Shown: positions 22,400 to 34,371 of the stretch, piece by piece
Numbering within the stretch: position 1 is the first letter of the stretch
How the letters are laid out: each line of letters begins with the position of its first letter
Assembly: GCF_932294415.1 (NCBI RefSeq)
Contig: NC_065535.1
Span: forward strand, 7,973,001 to 8,037,000
DNA length: 64,000 nucleotides
Source of the DNA: Quercus robur
Taxonomy: Eukaryota; Streptophyta; Magnoliopsida; Fagales; Fagaceae
Direction of reading: 5' to 3'
The notes under the pieces: model-generated
The model's database searches: none
Told to the model about the DNA's origin: nothing
What the model saw: only the letters and a program-made list of their open reading frames with translations
Position numbers and translations under genes: made by a program

Positions 22400-23520
22400 A
22401 AACCCTGCTGTCCAACATCTTGGTTGGAAAGGTGGGTTTTGGTAATGCCGAGCCTTTATTATGGCTCATTCATTTCAGCCCTTGAAGGACGCGGGTAACT
22501 CTTCACATGCCCAAGGAATGTACCGGTCTACGAGCTGTTCCCTTAATTTGCGCACGTTGCCCTTATGCCGTTTGGGTATTCAAGGCGCGTCTTTAATATC
22601 CTCCCTTTACGAGGCCTCCCAGATCTGACGGTTATTGATGGTGTGGGAGAACGAAACGGCGTATTCCTATTCGTAGGTTTCCCTGGGAATCTGAACGTGT
22701 TATGTACCCGTTTCTTCGTCCCCTATATAAAGAGAGAAGACAAAAGGTGATTCTCTCATATCTGAATCCCCCAGGCTCTTCCCAGAGTTCACTTCTTCCC
22801 TCTGGTTATACCTTACCCAATAATACGTTCACCATAGTAGTCAGCCATGAATAAACCATTCCTTTCCCAGAAACGCCATGTCCTAATAAAGCTTGAGATG
22901 GCTCGGTCAGGGCAAGGATGGCGGAGACTCAAGATTTGTCTCCCTTTCTTTTTAGCCAAAATCCGAAGCAGGGACTCGTCACATCTCACTTTCAGTGTGA
23001 CTGAGTCAAAAACATCCATTATCACCACCGTCCGCTCTCTCACGAGCATATCTAACATGGCGCCAGCATGTTAGGAGTCAGGACTGGGGCAGGGACTAAG
23101 TGCCCCTGCTTCTTCCTCTCTTTGTTCACTGGCGCCCCCTTTGCCTCTCCCTCTCTTCTTCTCCTCCTTCCTACTCATGTCCTCCATCTTCTTCATTCAT
23201 CTCCTCCATCTTCTGCTCATGTCCTCCATCTTCTTTTTCTTTTGTGCTCCTTGATGGCAAGAGCTTGCTGAAGTGCTTCCATGTGTTCCAATTCTTCTTC
23301 CTTCTCCTTCATCTTTTTCTAAAGAAGGTTCTCCTGATATGAGCAGTACCGAGGCAGAGATTGGAGAGACTTTGAAGGCGAGTTTAAAAGACACCTGACT
23401 GTTTACTGATCTGTATTGCGGATGCTATTGTTGCTTTAGCAATTCATTTTTTGTATAGGCTTGTTTAAGCCCTTCTTTGTACGTTGTAATAATTTTTCAT
23501 ATTAATAAAAGTTATCGTTA
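22400..23520 (+). other. Module 1 inside the LTR element, with plus-strand promoter-like signals
   Basis: On the strand opposite to the element there is a TATATAA box (22724-22730), a leader, a short open frame (22847-23074, containing FLSQKRHVLIKLEMAR and FLAKIRSR), a CT-rich stretch and AATAAA (23504-23509). Module 2 (about 24400-25400) has the same order and a diverged but related open frame. The two units look like ancient duplicates. Whether they are transcribed or are reused LTR-like sequence cannot be told. Confidence 0.45.
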
Positions 23521-23879
23521 TTCTACTTCGCGTGCTCTATTTATATGTTTTAATAAATTTGCAAACACTGCTCGGCACAATAGTATAGCATTTGAATCAA
23601 TGACAACTAAGGTCAAAATACGTGCTAATAAAAAGATGCCACCATAACTTTAACAGAATTATTTAACATGGCAATGCCGACCAGGGAGGGACGACACTTA
23701 CCTCAAAATTAGCCAAGATGAGGACTGAGTATTCGATACGGTGTAAGAAGTAACTATCCGAGGACATGTCATCCACAAAACGAACAGTTTCCTTAGGCTA
23801 TGGAATAGGGGGTCATTTTGCCATCTTAACATACTGGCCTTAACATTTTACAGTATTGGAGTCGAGGACTTTCCCGTCC

Positions 23880-24375
23880 GAGTAGTTGGCGTTCCCATAG
23901 GCTTGAGTCCGAGGACCATGCAAGGCCCAGGTTCTGTCCAAAACTTTTTAGAGTACTTGGTTTCCCCCATAGGCTTGGGTCCGAGGACCATGCAATGCCT
24001 TGGTTCTGTCCAAAACTTTTTAGAGTATTTGGTTTCCCCCTAGGCTTGGGTCCGAGGACCATGCAATGCCTTGGTTCTGTCCAACACTTTTTAGAGTACT
24101 TGGTTTCCCCATAGGCTTGGGTCCGAGGACCATGTAATGCCTTGGTTTTGTCCAAAACTTTTTAGAGTACTTGGTTTCCCCATAGGCTTGAGTCCGAGGA
24201 CCATGCAATGCCTTGGTTCTGTCCAAAACTTTTTAGAGTATTTGGTTTCCCCATAGGCTTGGGTCCGAGGACCATGCAATGCCTTGGTTCTGTCCAAAAC
24301 TTTTTAGAGTACTTGGTTTCCCCATAGGCTTGAGTCCGAGGACCATGCAATGCCTTGGTTCTGTCCAAAACCTTT
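23880..24375. repeat. Tandem array 1, seven ~71 bp units
   Basis: The core GGCTTGGGTCCGAGGACCAT (with variants) starts at 23900, 23972, 24043, 24114, 24185, 24256 and 24327. Spacing is 72 then 71 bp throughout. It has the same core as array 2, but the linker is short (TTTTTAGAGTA). Non-coding, inside the LTR element. Confidence 0.92.
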
Positions 24376-24399
24376 TGAGTCCAATCTCTCCCTTTCTTC

Positions 24400-25400
24400 A
24401 GGTATATCACGAGGCGCCGAGCAGGATGTTGCCCTCGGCAGTGGCTATTCCTCGGCGTGGGCCATAGTCCCTGGGCCCTTATGCAGAACGGGCCTGGGCC
24501 GCGAATTCACTAGGCCCACGAATTAAGAGGTATTTATGCAATCCTTGGCCACGCGGTACTTTCTGATGTCCCAGTGTTCGAGGTGCGCCTTTACGAGGCT
24601 CCTTTAATCTTGTGGTTGCAATTGACGTTGGAAGTTGGGCCAGAGTCATTTTGTCTGTAGCGTTCCTTGGGACGCTGCGTGAGTTGACTGCCACCACCTT
24701 GTCTTTTCAAATAAATGGGAGGGAGAGAGAGTTGCTTTATATACACACGGCTCCTTCAGTTTCCTCCCAAATCACAACTCCTATATTCAGTGCTGTCCTC
24801 CCTTAACATAGCATGTTTGAGGCGAAGGTTGGGAAGAAAGAACTCTCTCCGCCACAGAAGCGCCGTGTCCTCATGAGACTCAAAATAGTAAGGTATGGGC
24901 ACAGGAAGCATAAGTTCAAGAGAATACTCCATTTCGATCGAGGGGAGAGGGTGTCTCTCCCTCTTTTAGTCAAAATCCGAAGCAGGTTCTGCTCATGCCA
25001 GAGTTTTGGTGTGTCAGAAGAAAGATTCTCCACCGTCAGCGCCTCTGCCTTGTGGCGGGCAAATATTTAGAGAAAGCCCCTCAACTTCCAACTCCCTGCA
25101 CCTTTCCTTCAGCGGTGTCAGGCTCAAGTTGGGTTCTCTCTGAACTCTAGAGCTTCGAGGTTGCGGGCTCCAGGCTGGGTTCTTTTGTTGCCTGAGTTAT
25201 GGGCATGTAAAAGCACTGAGGAAGAACGAGGTCTTGAAGCAGTAGCCAACCTCTTTTCTGTGCCACCTCCTCGGCTTTGTTTTATATATTTTTTTGTATC
25301 TTCCTACTCAGTTATGCATTGAGCTCTGGCATAAGCTGATTCCAGCTTTTCATTGTACGCTGTACTGTTTCTTTGTTTTAGTAAAAATAGAAATTTATTT
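24400..25400 (+). other. Module 2 inside the LTR element
   Basis: A plus-strand TTTATATA box (24737-24744) is followed by a leader and an 85-codon open frame (24813-25070). It contains SPPQKRRVLMRLKIVRYG and LLVKIRSR, which parallel module 1. T-rich terminator-like DNA follows. See module 1 for interpretation. Confidence 0.45.
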
Positions 25401-25699
25401 ACGTGTTTTGAGTACTGATCTTTTGGCAACACTACTTTGTGAATGGGTGTGCTCTGTGTGTGTGTTTCTTCAAGAATATTTAGAGCAAGATACCTTGAAA
25501 CACAATCTAACTAACTCTAATTTACCAATACTACCAGGCATTATATTGATAATTCATAGTAAATCAAACTTAGGAAACTAACCGGGGTAGCAGTTGAATA
25601 TTCTGTGATAAGCACGTGAATACTGTCCAAGACTGATAATCTCTAAATGATCCATGCGAGCAGTCGACTGGGAAGTAGGGAACTTCGATTGTGTTTTTG

Positions 25700-26593
25700 T
25701 GTACTTGGTTTCCCCGTAGGCTTGAGTCCGAGGACCATGCAAGTCCTAGGTTCTGTCCAAAACTTATGGTTTTTCTTTTACGTACTTGGTTTCCCCATAG
25801 GCTTGGGTCCGAGGACCATACAAGGCCTAGGTTCTGTCCAAAACGTGAAAGATTTCTTTTTTGTACTTGGTTTCCCCATAGGCTTGGGTCCGAGGACCAT
25901 ACAAGGCCTTGGTTCTGTCCAAAACTTGTAAGATTTCTTTTTTGTACTTGGTTTCCCCATAGGCTTGGGTCCGAGGACCATACAAGGCCTTGGTTCTGTC
26001 CAAAACTTGTAAGATTTCTTTTTTGTACTTGGTTTCCCCATAGGCTTGGGTCCGAGGACCATACAAGGCCTTGGTTCTGTCCAAAACTTGTAAGATTTCT
26101 TTTTTGTACTTGGTTTCCTCATAGGCTTGAGTCCGAGGACCATACAAGGCCTTGGTTCTGTCCAAAACTTGTAAGATATCTTTTTTGTACTTGGTTTCCC
26201 CATAGGCTTGGGTCCGAGGACCATACAAGGCCTTGGTTCTGTCCAAAACTTGTAAGATTTCTTTTTTGTACTTGGTTTCCCCATAGGCTTGGGTCCGAGG
26301 ACCATACAAGACCTTGGTTCTGTCCAAAACTTGTAAGATTTCTTTTTTGTACTTGGTTTCCCCATAGGCTTGAGTCCGAGGACCATGCAAGGCCTTGGTT
26401 CTGTCCAAAACTTGTAAGATATCTTTTTTGTACTTGGTTTCCCCATAGGCTTGGGTCCGAGGACCATACAAGGCCTTGGTTCTGTCCAAAACTTGTAAGA
26501 TTTCTTTTTTGTACTTGGTTTCCCCATAGGCTTGGGTCCGAGGACCATACAAGGCCTTGGTTCTGTCCAAAACTTGTAAGATTTCTTTTTTAA
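25700..26593. repeat. Tandem array 2, eleven exact 81 bp units
   Basis: Core starts fall at 25719, 25800, 25881, 25962, 26043, 26124, 26205, 26286, 26367, 26448 and 26529, always 81 bp apart. It shares the core of array 1 with a longer linker (GTAAGATTTCTTTTTT). Because 81 is a multiple of three, frames stay open on both strands for 250-300 codons. These are not genes. Confidence 0.95.
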
Positions 26594-26851
26594 GTAATTT
26601 TTTTTTATACTCATTTATTTTTCGAAGGTTAACCCCTAGGCCAGGGAGGGGGGAGTTGGCTTGAGGCCGGAAGCCCCTAGAGCTGCCCGCGTCGTTAGCA
26701 GTGCAAGGCGTAGCCCCTAGCAGAAGCTTATGTCAGAGCAACAACTGCACGTCGCCGGAGATGGGAAAAACTCGCGAATCTCTGCTTGCTAGGGAGTTGA
26801 CTCATGCTCCACCTGTGCCAACGCGCAAGCCTTCCCACAGACGGCGCCAAT

Positions 26852-27617
26852 TGTGGGGTCACGATTCTCAAACGGCCCAACGATTACGTTGGGCTCGCAT
26901 GTGAAGGATCCCTCACAATAAGATTTGTAGAGAGTGGGCTTGAAAGGCAAGCGTTGGGTCACAGGGCGTTGGTCCAAACCGGACTTTAGGAAAACTCGGA
27001 TAAGAAAAGGCTTCAGCCTGGATATCCAAGCCCTACAACTTTGTAACTTGGGGGATTGGACTCCTCGGATCATGTCCGAGGAGCACTAATGTCTTTCTCC
27101 GGTTACCCGGCGGCGGGTTTTTCGTGGTGGTGTACATATATTGTCCGGTCATTCTCATCCCTGGAGATTTTCCCAGGAAGTGAGATGGGGATCCCTCTCT
27201 GATTAGTTTATCTTCTCTTTTATACTAGCCCACGTTCGCTGTCCTTCGTCCACGTGTAGGGTCAACTTTTCCAGGACTGATATTTGTCCCGTCAATCTCT
27301 AATCCCAGAATTGTTGGGGATGGTTAATAAAGCCTAAAAATTAGGTTCTGTTAGGTGTGAAGTTTTATCAGTGAAGGGTATTAAGGACAACTTCCCTGAG
27401 ATATTTTAGATCTTCTTACGGATTTGTTCTTATAGCCCTCTTTTACCCCTTTTGTCAAGGGAGCTCTAGGCTTGCCGAGGACTAAACCGTCCTCGGCTGC
27501 ATATCTGGGCTATCCTCGGCCTTATACTTTTAAGCTTGGGCCATAACTTTTTTCAGCTTAGGCTTGCGAACTCCCCACGTGCAAGTGGGCCTGGCCCATA
27601 AACTATCGGGCCCCACA
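26852..27617 (-). repeat. LTR (right; 5' LTR of the element)
   Basis: 766 bp, pairs with 21625-22388. The minus-strand primer-binding-like site lies immediately inside at 26833-26850. Confidence 0.9.
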
Positions 27618-30296
27618 ATATTATTAGTCTTTTATTTATTTTTAAAGTTGTTTCAAGTTACGTCTTAGAGTAGAAATCAAAATGTGTTTTTTTTTTTTTT
27701 CTCTTCTCTTGGGTTGTTATTTGGGATTTAAGTTTAGAATTTTTTTTTATAATAGATTTTTATTTGAGTGGATTTTATAATAGACTTTTAATTTTAATAG
27801 AATTTAAATTTGTTGAAATTTAAATTATAAATTTTTTACCTAAATTAAAGAGTTATTAAATATTATCCCTTAATTTGAGAAAATATATCATAAATAAAAT
27901 TAATTAGTGAGAGTAAAATAATTTAAAACTTACATAAAAGAACGAAGAACTTAAACAAGTGTCCATTGTTTTGTTTCTTTATAATAAACTTTTTTTAGCA
28001 TAATATCCTGTACGCAAATTCAGAAGTAAATAACAATAAATAAAATAGATTTATTAGATTAAAACATGAGCATAAGTTGCATTTTGAAAAAAAAAAGAAA
28101 AAAGAAAAAAAATACAACAAGTTGTATTGTGTGGAATTTAATTATAGGGATGACTTAGATAATAAAGTTTTATTTAAATTAAATTATTGTTAAATCTTAT
28201 TCTTTAGAGCAACCGCATCAGTAAGTGTAAGAGTTTCCTTTTATTTTACACTAAAAACTTACTTTTTCTAATTTATACACACATTTTTACAAAACACACA
28301 CATCAGCCTATCTATTCTACATATTTATTCAATAAAATATTCTTTCTTTTACAATTTTTTATTGTTTCCTCACTCACTACCCCTCTCTTTCACATACCCA
28401 ACACTACCAAAAAAATACTAAAATATTATATGCACGAGCTACAGTAACCGTGCATATATGCACAATTACTATAGCATTTGTGCATTTATGCACAATTTTA
28501 CACCTACTGCTGTGGGTATTTTTTTGGGTCAAAATGTGCATATCTCAACACTTTTTCTATTTTGCACTATTTTACACTTATAGATGCAAGTACTCTTTGT
28601 CAAGAGTCTTGTTGTTTAATATTCTAATAAAACATTAAATTAATAAGATGTAACTTGAAGAAAAAAACAAAACCAAAAACATGAGTTGTGTGGAATTTAA
28701 GTTTAATTAGAAAATTTTAATGATAGACTTTTAATTTTATTTAAATCAAACATTTGTTAAATATTATCCCTTAATTTGAGAAAATATATCATAACAAATA
28801 ATATAAAACTAATTTACTAATTAATTGTTCTTAAAATGTTGATAATAGACTTTTAGTTACAGTGGAAGCGAAAAGGTGTTTTTTTTTTTTTAATTATTTT
28901 ATAATATAAAAAGAAAACGTAAGTTGTTGTAAGAGATTTAAGTTTAGAATTTTTTTATAATAGACTTTTAGTTTAAACAGAATTGAAATTCATTGAAATT
29001 TAAATGTATAAAATTAATTTACTAATTAGTTATTCTTAAAATATTGATAATAGACTTTTAGTTGGAATAGAATTCAAAATTTGTTTTTTTTTTTTTTTAA
29101 TTTTAGAAAGAAAATGTAGGTTGTTGTTTGGGATCTTCGTTTGAGATAAAGGAATGGAATTGGAAAAGGTAAGTAACTTTGTTTGGGAGTAATATAGAGA
29201 AAAATTAATGAAATCATTTTATGACCCCTATTTTAAAATAAACGACTAAATATATAAGGGTATTTTGGAAGTTTTAGTAATAAATTCATTAAATCTAATT
29301 CTATTTTCTCCAATTTCTTCCAATTTTAGAGAGAATGAAAATTTGAAAATTTGAATGAATAAAGAGGAATGAGTAATTGAGTATTCCTTCCTACATGTTT
29401 CATTCCCTCTTCACTTAAACTCCTAAACAAGAGAATAAACTTTATATTATTCATTCTATTAAAACTCCGAAATAAGGGAATAAAAGAATATTCTAAAATT
29501 ATTTTTTTCATTCATTTTTATTCAATTTCTTTTCCTCCTCCCAAACAGGAGCTTAAGTTTATAATTTTTTTATAATAGAATTTTAGTTTAAATATTTTTT
29601 TTTTGAGAAGAAGTTTGAATAAAATTTAAATCTGTTGAAATTTAAATAACAAAGGTTTATCTAAATTAAACGATTGTTAAATATTATCCTTTAATTTGAG
29701 GAAATATATCCTAACAAATAATATAAAATTAATTTACTAATTAGTGACCATAGCTGCTTGGTGCAACCATGACTTCTAAGCCCAATTTTTATTATATAGT
29801 AAGTATATAATATGATATGATGCATGTGTGTCATGTATGTATGAATAAAGTAGCTCATAGTCTGACACGGGCAGCTTGTAATTTTTCTCCTTTTTGTACT
29901 TGGATGGAGGAAGTTCCTATAATTTCTTATACTGATTATCTTGCATAAATTATCAATAATACGTAAGCCCCTTCTCTTTCTTTATATGAATTCTCTTGAA
30001 ATTTTAGTTTCATTTTAATTTAAACCTTGGATTACTTGTTGCAAACTTGCCATTAAAATCCCACACTTTTCTCTCCTCCCCTCTCTCTTTCTCTCTCTCT
30101 CTCTCTGCCCACAAAGAAAAAATGACATTGTGTTTTCGAAAAACACACACACACACACACACATAGAGGAAAATAAAATAAGTACTTGTCTCTGTCCACC
30201 GTTCTCTTCTCTTTTGTCCTCTCTCTCTCTCTCTCTCTCTCTCTTCGCCTTCACAGTTCGGTCACCCACCACCATCGCCTACCCCAACTCTCCTCC
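27618..30296 (+). repeat. Duplicated MED18 promoter and 5'UTR (copy 1)
   Basis: Matches 54463-56600 in order and orientation, down to the leader sequence CAGTTCGGTCACCCACCACC followed by CCCCAACTCTCCTCC, where the match stops at 30296. The block contains diverged AT-rich sub-repeats (AATAGACTTTTAGTTT, ATTATCCCTTAATTTGAG) and CT and AC microsatellites. In copy 2 this sequence leads into MED18. Here it leads into an unrelated fragment. Confidence 0.85.
28207..28595. mobile_element. Harbinger-type MITE within the copy-1 promoter block
   Basis: 389 bp with inverted ends GAGCAACCGCATCAGTAAGT and, reverse complement of right, GAGTACTTGCATCTATAAGT. It is missing from copy 2, where CTTATTCCTTGAGCTTAGTC is continuous near 55065. 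The 3-bp target duplication is imperfect (TTA/TTT). Confidence 0.72.
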
Positions 30297-30840
30297 AATG
30301 TGCCTAGGGTGTACGACACATGGGAAGAAGCCCGTGCCCAAGTCCATCAATATTCTAGGATAGACCACAAAGCGTTTAAGCATAAATTGGAAGCAAAACT
30401 TGCTTTTATGAAGTTTTGGCAGATTGAAGGTGGGAATGTGCAACAAGGTTCTTCATCCAATACTCCTTCAACTGAAGATAGTTCCAGCATAGGAGACGTT
30501 AAATACGATTTATTGAAATATCAATTAGATATCGCAATTGAGCAGCGGAATCATGCAATGAAGATTGCAAAGCTGAATGCAAGAATGCATAACGTAGTGG
30601 CATCTCAGGTCTTGCCCGATGATGAGCTCTATAAAATGCCAAAATGGCACATCTAAACTTGGGTGAATGACCATGAAAGTTGTGTTAGGGCTGTGATTTT
30701 TGTATTTGGGTACCTCTGTCATTGTTATCTAAAACTTGGATGTGTATAAATATTCATATTTTTTGTGATTGGAATTAATGGACGTGCATATATGATGTGT
30801 ATAGGTATTTTGAGATGCCCAATTGTATTTATAGAAATAT
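30297..30840 (+). pseudogene. Incomplete viroplasmin / RNase H1 N-terminal-like domain fragment
   Basis: A frame ending at TAA 30654-30656 contains PRVYDTWEEARAQVHQYSRI followed by DHKAFKHKLEAKLAF. This matches the caulimovirus viroplasmin-like fold found at the N-terminus of eukaryotic RNase H1 and of some plant proteins, which binds RNA-DNA hybrids. About 80 residues of unknown sequence follow, ending KMPKWHI. The fragment is incomplete and joins the duplicated MED18 leader exactly where the duplication ends. Whether it derives from a host gene or from a viral relic is not clear. Function is unlikely but expression from the MED18-like promoter is possible. Confidence 0.55.
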
Positions 30841-31048
30841 TTTTTTTGGCATTTTCCTGAAATGTTTTACTTTGGGGGCCCAAACGTAGGAAAATATTTT
30901 CTGGAAAAATGCTTTTACATGCACGACCAAATGCTGAAAATACTTTTTCAGTGTATTTCCTAGAACCCAAAACAAACATCTGAAAATATTTTCCCCTGAA
31001 ATTATTTTATACTCGGAAATTCATTTACATGGAGCCAAACGCAGCCTA

Positions 31049-32130
31049 AGCTATTATATTCGGGAAGAGTTTTTTGTGATGTGCTGATATCATTTTTAAG
31101 CAATGACTCTGTTTTAATTTTTGAATAACTTATGAATAAAATGTTTCTTGGCAACAATGGTACTGAAAATTAAGCTGAAAAATGTTGCTGCTCTAAAAGG
31201 GATTTGTAGGAATTGCTGGTGCTTGCTGATTTAATTTAATGCAAGCAAGGCATGTTTCAACTTGCAAGTAGCCTTTGTGAAGCCGCTATAGATTATTAAT
31301 GGATGGTGTACATGTGGGAAAATTTACAACTTAAAAGTAACCTGGCGTGTTTTGTAACTTATGTTTTTAACTGAAGCCGTATAGGATTCATCAGTATTTC
31401 GTCTCCTAGAGGAGGTTCAAAATTGGACTCTTAAATGACTTGGTTCTTTTTCCACTCTAATTTTATTTTACTTGCGTGCTGGGAAAAAATAAAAGACTTA
31501 AGAAGTTTGTGTTAATGAATTTCCTGATGCATATATTATCGTATAAAAAGGATAGGGCAAAAATTTGCTGCAAATTAAATTACAACTCCTGTAAAATGCA
31601 CATATGTCAAGTGGTCATTTGATGAAAAATTTAATCTTAACAAGGAAATTTTCATTTAAATATAAATTTGGACATGTGTCTGAGGCATTGATACATATGC
31701 ATTTTTTGCAGGAGACATTAATATATATGCATTTTTACAAGAGTTACTGCAACTTAGTTTGTAGGAGTTGCTGCAACTTAGTTTGTAGCAGATCCTTGCC
31801 CAAAAGGATATATGTATGGAAACTGAAGCTCATAGCATAGCATATAGGAAAAGTTAAATACTTCATTAGTCCATTTTCAATTTAGGCCTGGCCGGCTTTC
31901 ATTAGCTACTGGGTCTATCAAGCAGCGCTTTCGTCAAAAGTTCCCCGCAAACTTGGGCTCAGAAAGGAACAAAATCCTGGGTGTGAATACAATAGCGACT
32001 AGGGGACAAATTTTATATAGAGTTCGGTAGGAATAACATTAACATGGAGTCTCTAGAAACTATTTGGGAACTTAGTAATATTTTTTTTTGGTTTACACAA
32101 AATGTTTGTGAGCACAAGATATATTTATTA
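31049..32130. repeat. Segmental duplication block X, copy 2
   Basis: Parallels 15880-16842 with small indels. It ends where the MITE/Helitron complex begins, and the match of copy 2 resumes at 46442. Confidence 0.85.
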
Positions 32131-32648
32131 TGGGTTGAATTCAAGTTATACCTAATGTAACTCTAAGTAATGTTACACCACTCAATAACTTGTTATAAAA
32201 TTAATAATTTGAAAATCCTACTGTTGAATTACATGTTCTATATATTCTTAATATTCATGCCAATCAATATTATATACTATATATAATAGCAGAAGCCTTT
32301 TCCTGCAATTAAGGAGGTGCTGCCATATAGGAAAAAAACCCCCTTAAAAACTTGCCATGTTTACAATTAAAATGTCAAAAGTTACCCAGTTTCACTAAAA
32401 CACGTCTAAAAAATGAAACCTAAAACATTGCGTTAGAATAAAACCCAAAATACATTTTAGAGAGACATACATTGCGGAAAGAAATGGAGAACGACAGAGA
32501 AAGAGAACGATAGAGAAAGAGATTTGATCTATCATAGATGGTGGAGAGCAAAAAATCTAAGACCTTTGCCACCATTAGACCACTGTACCCTCCACTGATA
32601 TAGTCTCTGTTTTTTTGTACCGAAGGTCAGCATACTCCTTTCCTCTTT

Positions 32649-32978
32649 GGGTCCGTTTGGATTGAACTTATTGTTGCTGAAACTGAAAACTGAAAATTGA
32701 AAACTGAAAACACTGTAGCAAAATAATTTTTAAATGTGTGAAAAGTACCGTGGAACCCATTTTAATATTTTTAATGCGTGAACAGTGTTGATACAGTACA
32801 TGAACACAGTGTTGATACAGTACATGAACAGTGCTGCTACAGTGCATGAACAGTAATTTTTGTCTCTGCACAGTAAATTTACTGTTCATGCGCTGAAAAA
32901 AAAAAAAAAAAAAAAAAGGACGGAGGCGTGAAATGAAAACGTGAACATTGGTTTCAGTTGAAACCAAACGCTCACTTT
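32649..32978. mobile_element. MITE inside the Helitron-like element
   Basis: About 330 bp with inverted ends GTCCGTTTGGATTGAAC (left) and GAGCGTTTGGTTTCAAC (reverse complement of right). The interior has repeated TGAACAGTG/ACAGTACATGAAC motifs and AAACTGAAAAC near the end. Same broad group as the cores in 749-2226. Confidence 0.65.
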
Positions 32979-33751
32979 AAGTACTGTTTTTGTTGTTTGA
33001 AAGATTGAAACTCCTCACCATTGTTTTTCCTATTCGAATTAGAATCTTAAATCTTCAATATATCTATGTTTTTGAATTCATAACCGGTAGTTCCCCTTAC
33101 TTAGTTTTCTAGGGTTCTTCTTTTACCCCTTTAAAAAAAAAAAAAAAAAAATTAAATGGGTTGATTTTCTTTCTTTAGATGCTTTGGTTTCAAATTGTCC
33201 CTCTATATTTTGATGGTAACATTAGGGATTTTGCCCTTGATTTACTATGGTTAAAAGTCAAAATTCACCTTGGATTATTTTAAATCTGAATGTATTAGAC
33301 AAAAAACTTAATTTTTAATACACAATTTGTTTGATGAAATTATTGATCGATCTTTTGTTTTGTTCTAGAATTCTTAATGCACGTTACCTATTAAATTGTG
33401 AAAGGTTGTTTCGTACGCATCTCAAAACTCTAAAAAGTTTTTTTTTTTGGGTTTTCTATGAAAATGTTTGTTTCCTCAATTTTAGATATTTGCTTTTGTT
33501 TTGGGCTTTTGGGTTTTCTATGAAAATGTTTGTTTCCTCAATTCTAGATATTTGCTTTTGTTTTGTTTTGTTTTTTTTTTTTTTTTTGTTTTGTTTTTTG
33601 TTTTTGTTTTTTTTTGTTTTTTTTTTTTTTTTTTTAAGATTAAAGAAATCACTAAATCATAGAGATTCACTAAATCATTGAGATTGTAAGATTGAAATCA
33701 TTGGTTATTTCCGTTTCTAACATTTATTTTCCTTCTTCAATCTTATTTTAG

Positions 33752-34371
33752 GCTTTTCCTGCCAGAACAGCATGCACCGGATAGAGTCCGTAAGGCATAC
33801 AGAGACAAGCCATATACTGTAATTGGTAAAGTTATTATTATTATTATTTTCCTTTTCTTTTTCAAATCTGGGGATTAAATATGATTTAGGTTTGAATTTC
33901 TTGGTTGGATTGGTTTAGATTTAGTTATAGTTAGATTTGGTTTTGAGTTAGGCTTCCATTAGCATGCTTCTAATAGGCAATTTGGCTAGTTGTTTGTTTT
34001 TTACATTTTAAATTATTTTTGCGTTAGTACTGGCTTGAATTGGATTGGTTTACTTTTGGGCAATCATTTACGAAATTCATTGTATTTGTTTCTCAAGAAA
34101 AAAAGAAAAAAACTGTCGCCTACAATTCCATCTTCTCCCACTTTTCTGCTCCTTCCCTGTAACAAGAAAGGTTCCATTCTTAATTTCTGATCTTACATAG
34201 TTTGTGCCTTATTATTCTTTCTATACCATTCGCTGTTGTTTGTATAATTATATTCCATCTTCCTAATTAATCTTTCCTTTTTATTCAGTCTTTTTTTCCA
34301 ATCGTAAAATACTAATTTTCTATTCCAGATAAAGCCATTGGGTTTTCTACAAAAGGAATTACTCAATCAAG
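33752..34371 (+). pseudogene. Captured gene fragment, two exon-like pieces
   Basis: 33752-33825 is flanked by TTTTAG and GGTAAAG, and 34329-34371 by ATTCCAG and GGTTAAAG. Spliced, they give one open frame, LFLPEQHAPDRVRKAYRDKP then YTVIDKAIGFSTKGITQSR. The frame is kept through a split codon (G|AT). I do not recognise the family. Capture of intron-containing gene pieces is typical of Helitrons. No further exon was found. Confidence 0.45.

Larger units (their letters stand above)
21625..27617 (-). mobile_element. 6 kb non-autonomous LTR retroelement (LARD-like)
   Basis: 5-bp duplication ATATT at 21620-21624 and 27618-27622. The empty site GTAAATATATTATTAG survives in copy 2 near 54465. LTRs of about 765 bp at both ends have TGTGGGG...CCCCACA termini. 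The polarity is minus: a TTGGCGCCGTCTGTGGGA primer-binding-like site (26833-26850) abuts the right LTR and a GGGTTTTGAGGGGCTAT polypurine tract (22389-22405) abuts the left LTR. No gag or pol is recognisable in the 4.5 kb interior, which instead holds two plus-strand modules and two tandem arrays. The LTRs differ at about a dozen positions (near 1.6%), so it is young and inserted after the duplication. It looks structurally whole but depends on another element's enzymes. Confidence 0.88.

Noticed and set aside
23826-24410. Overlapping minus-strand frames with repeated ALHGPRTQAYGETKY peptide
   Set aside because: The same array core with a 71-bp period. The frames hop between units and are not a gene.
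25691-26614. Open frames of 250-300 codons on both strands
   Set aside because: They are produced by the 81-bp (27-codon) tandem array, which stays open in several frames. The repeated peptide matches no known protein fold and lies inside an LTR element.
30186-30656. 156-codon frame covering MED18-like leader and the viroplasmin-like fragment as one chimeric protein
   Set aside because: The frame has no ATG at its start and runs through untranslated leader by chance. Only the domain fragment after 30297 has protein-like character.
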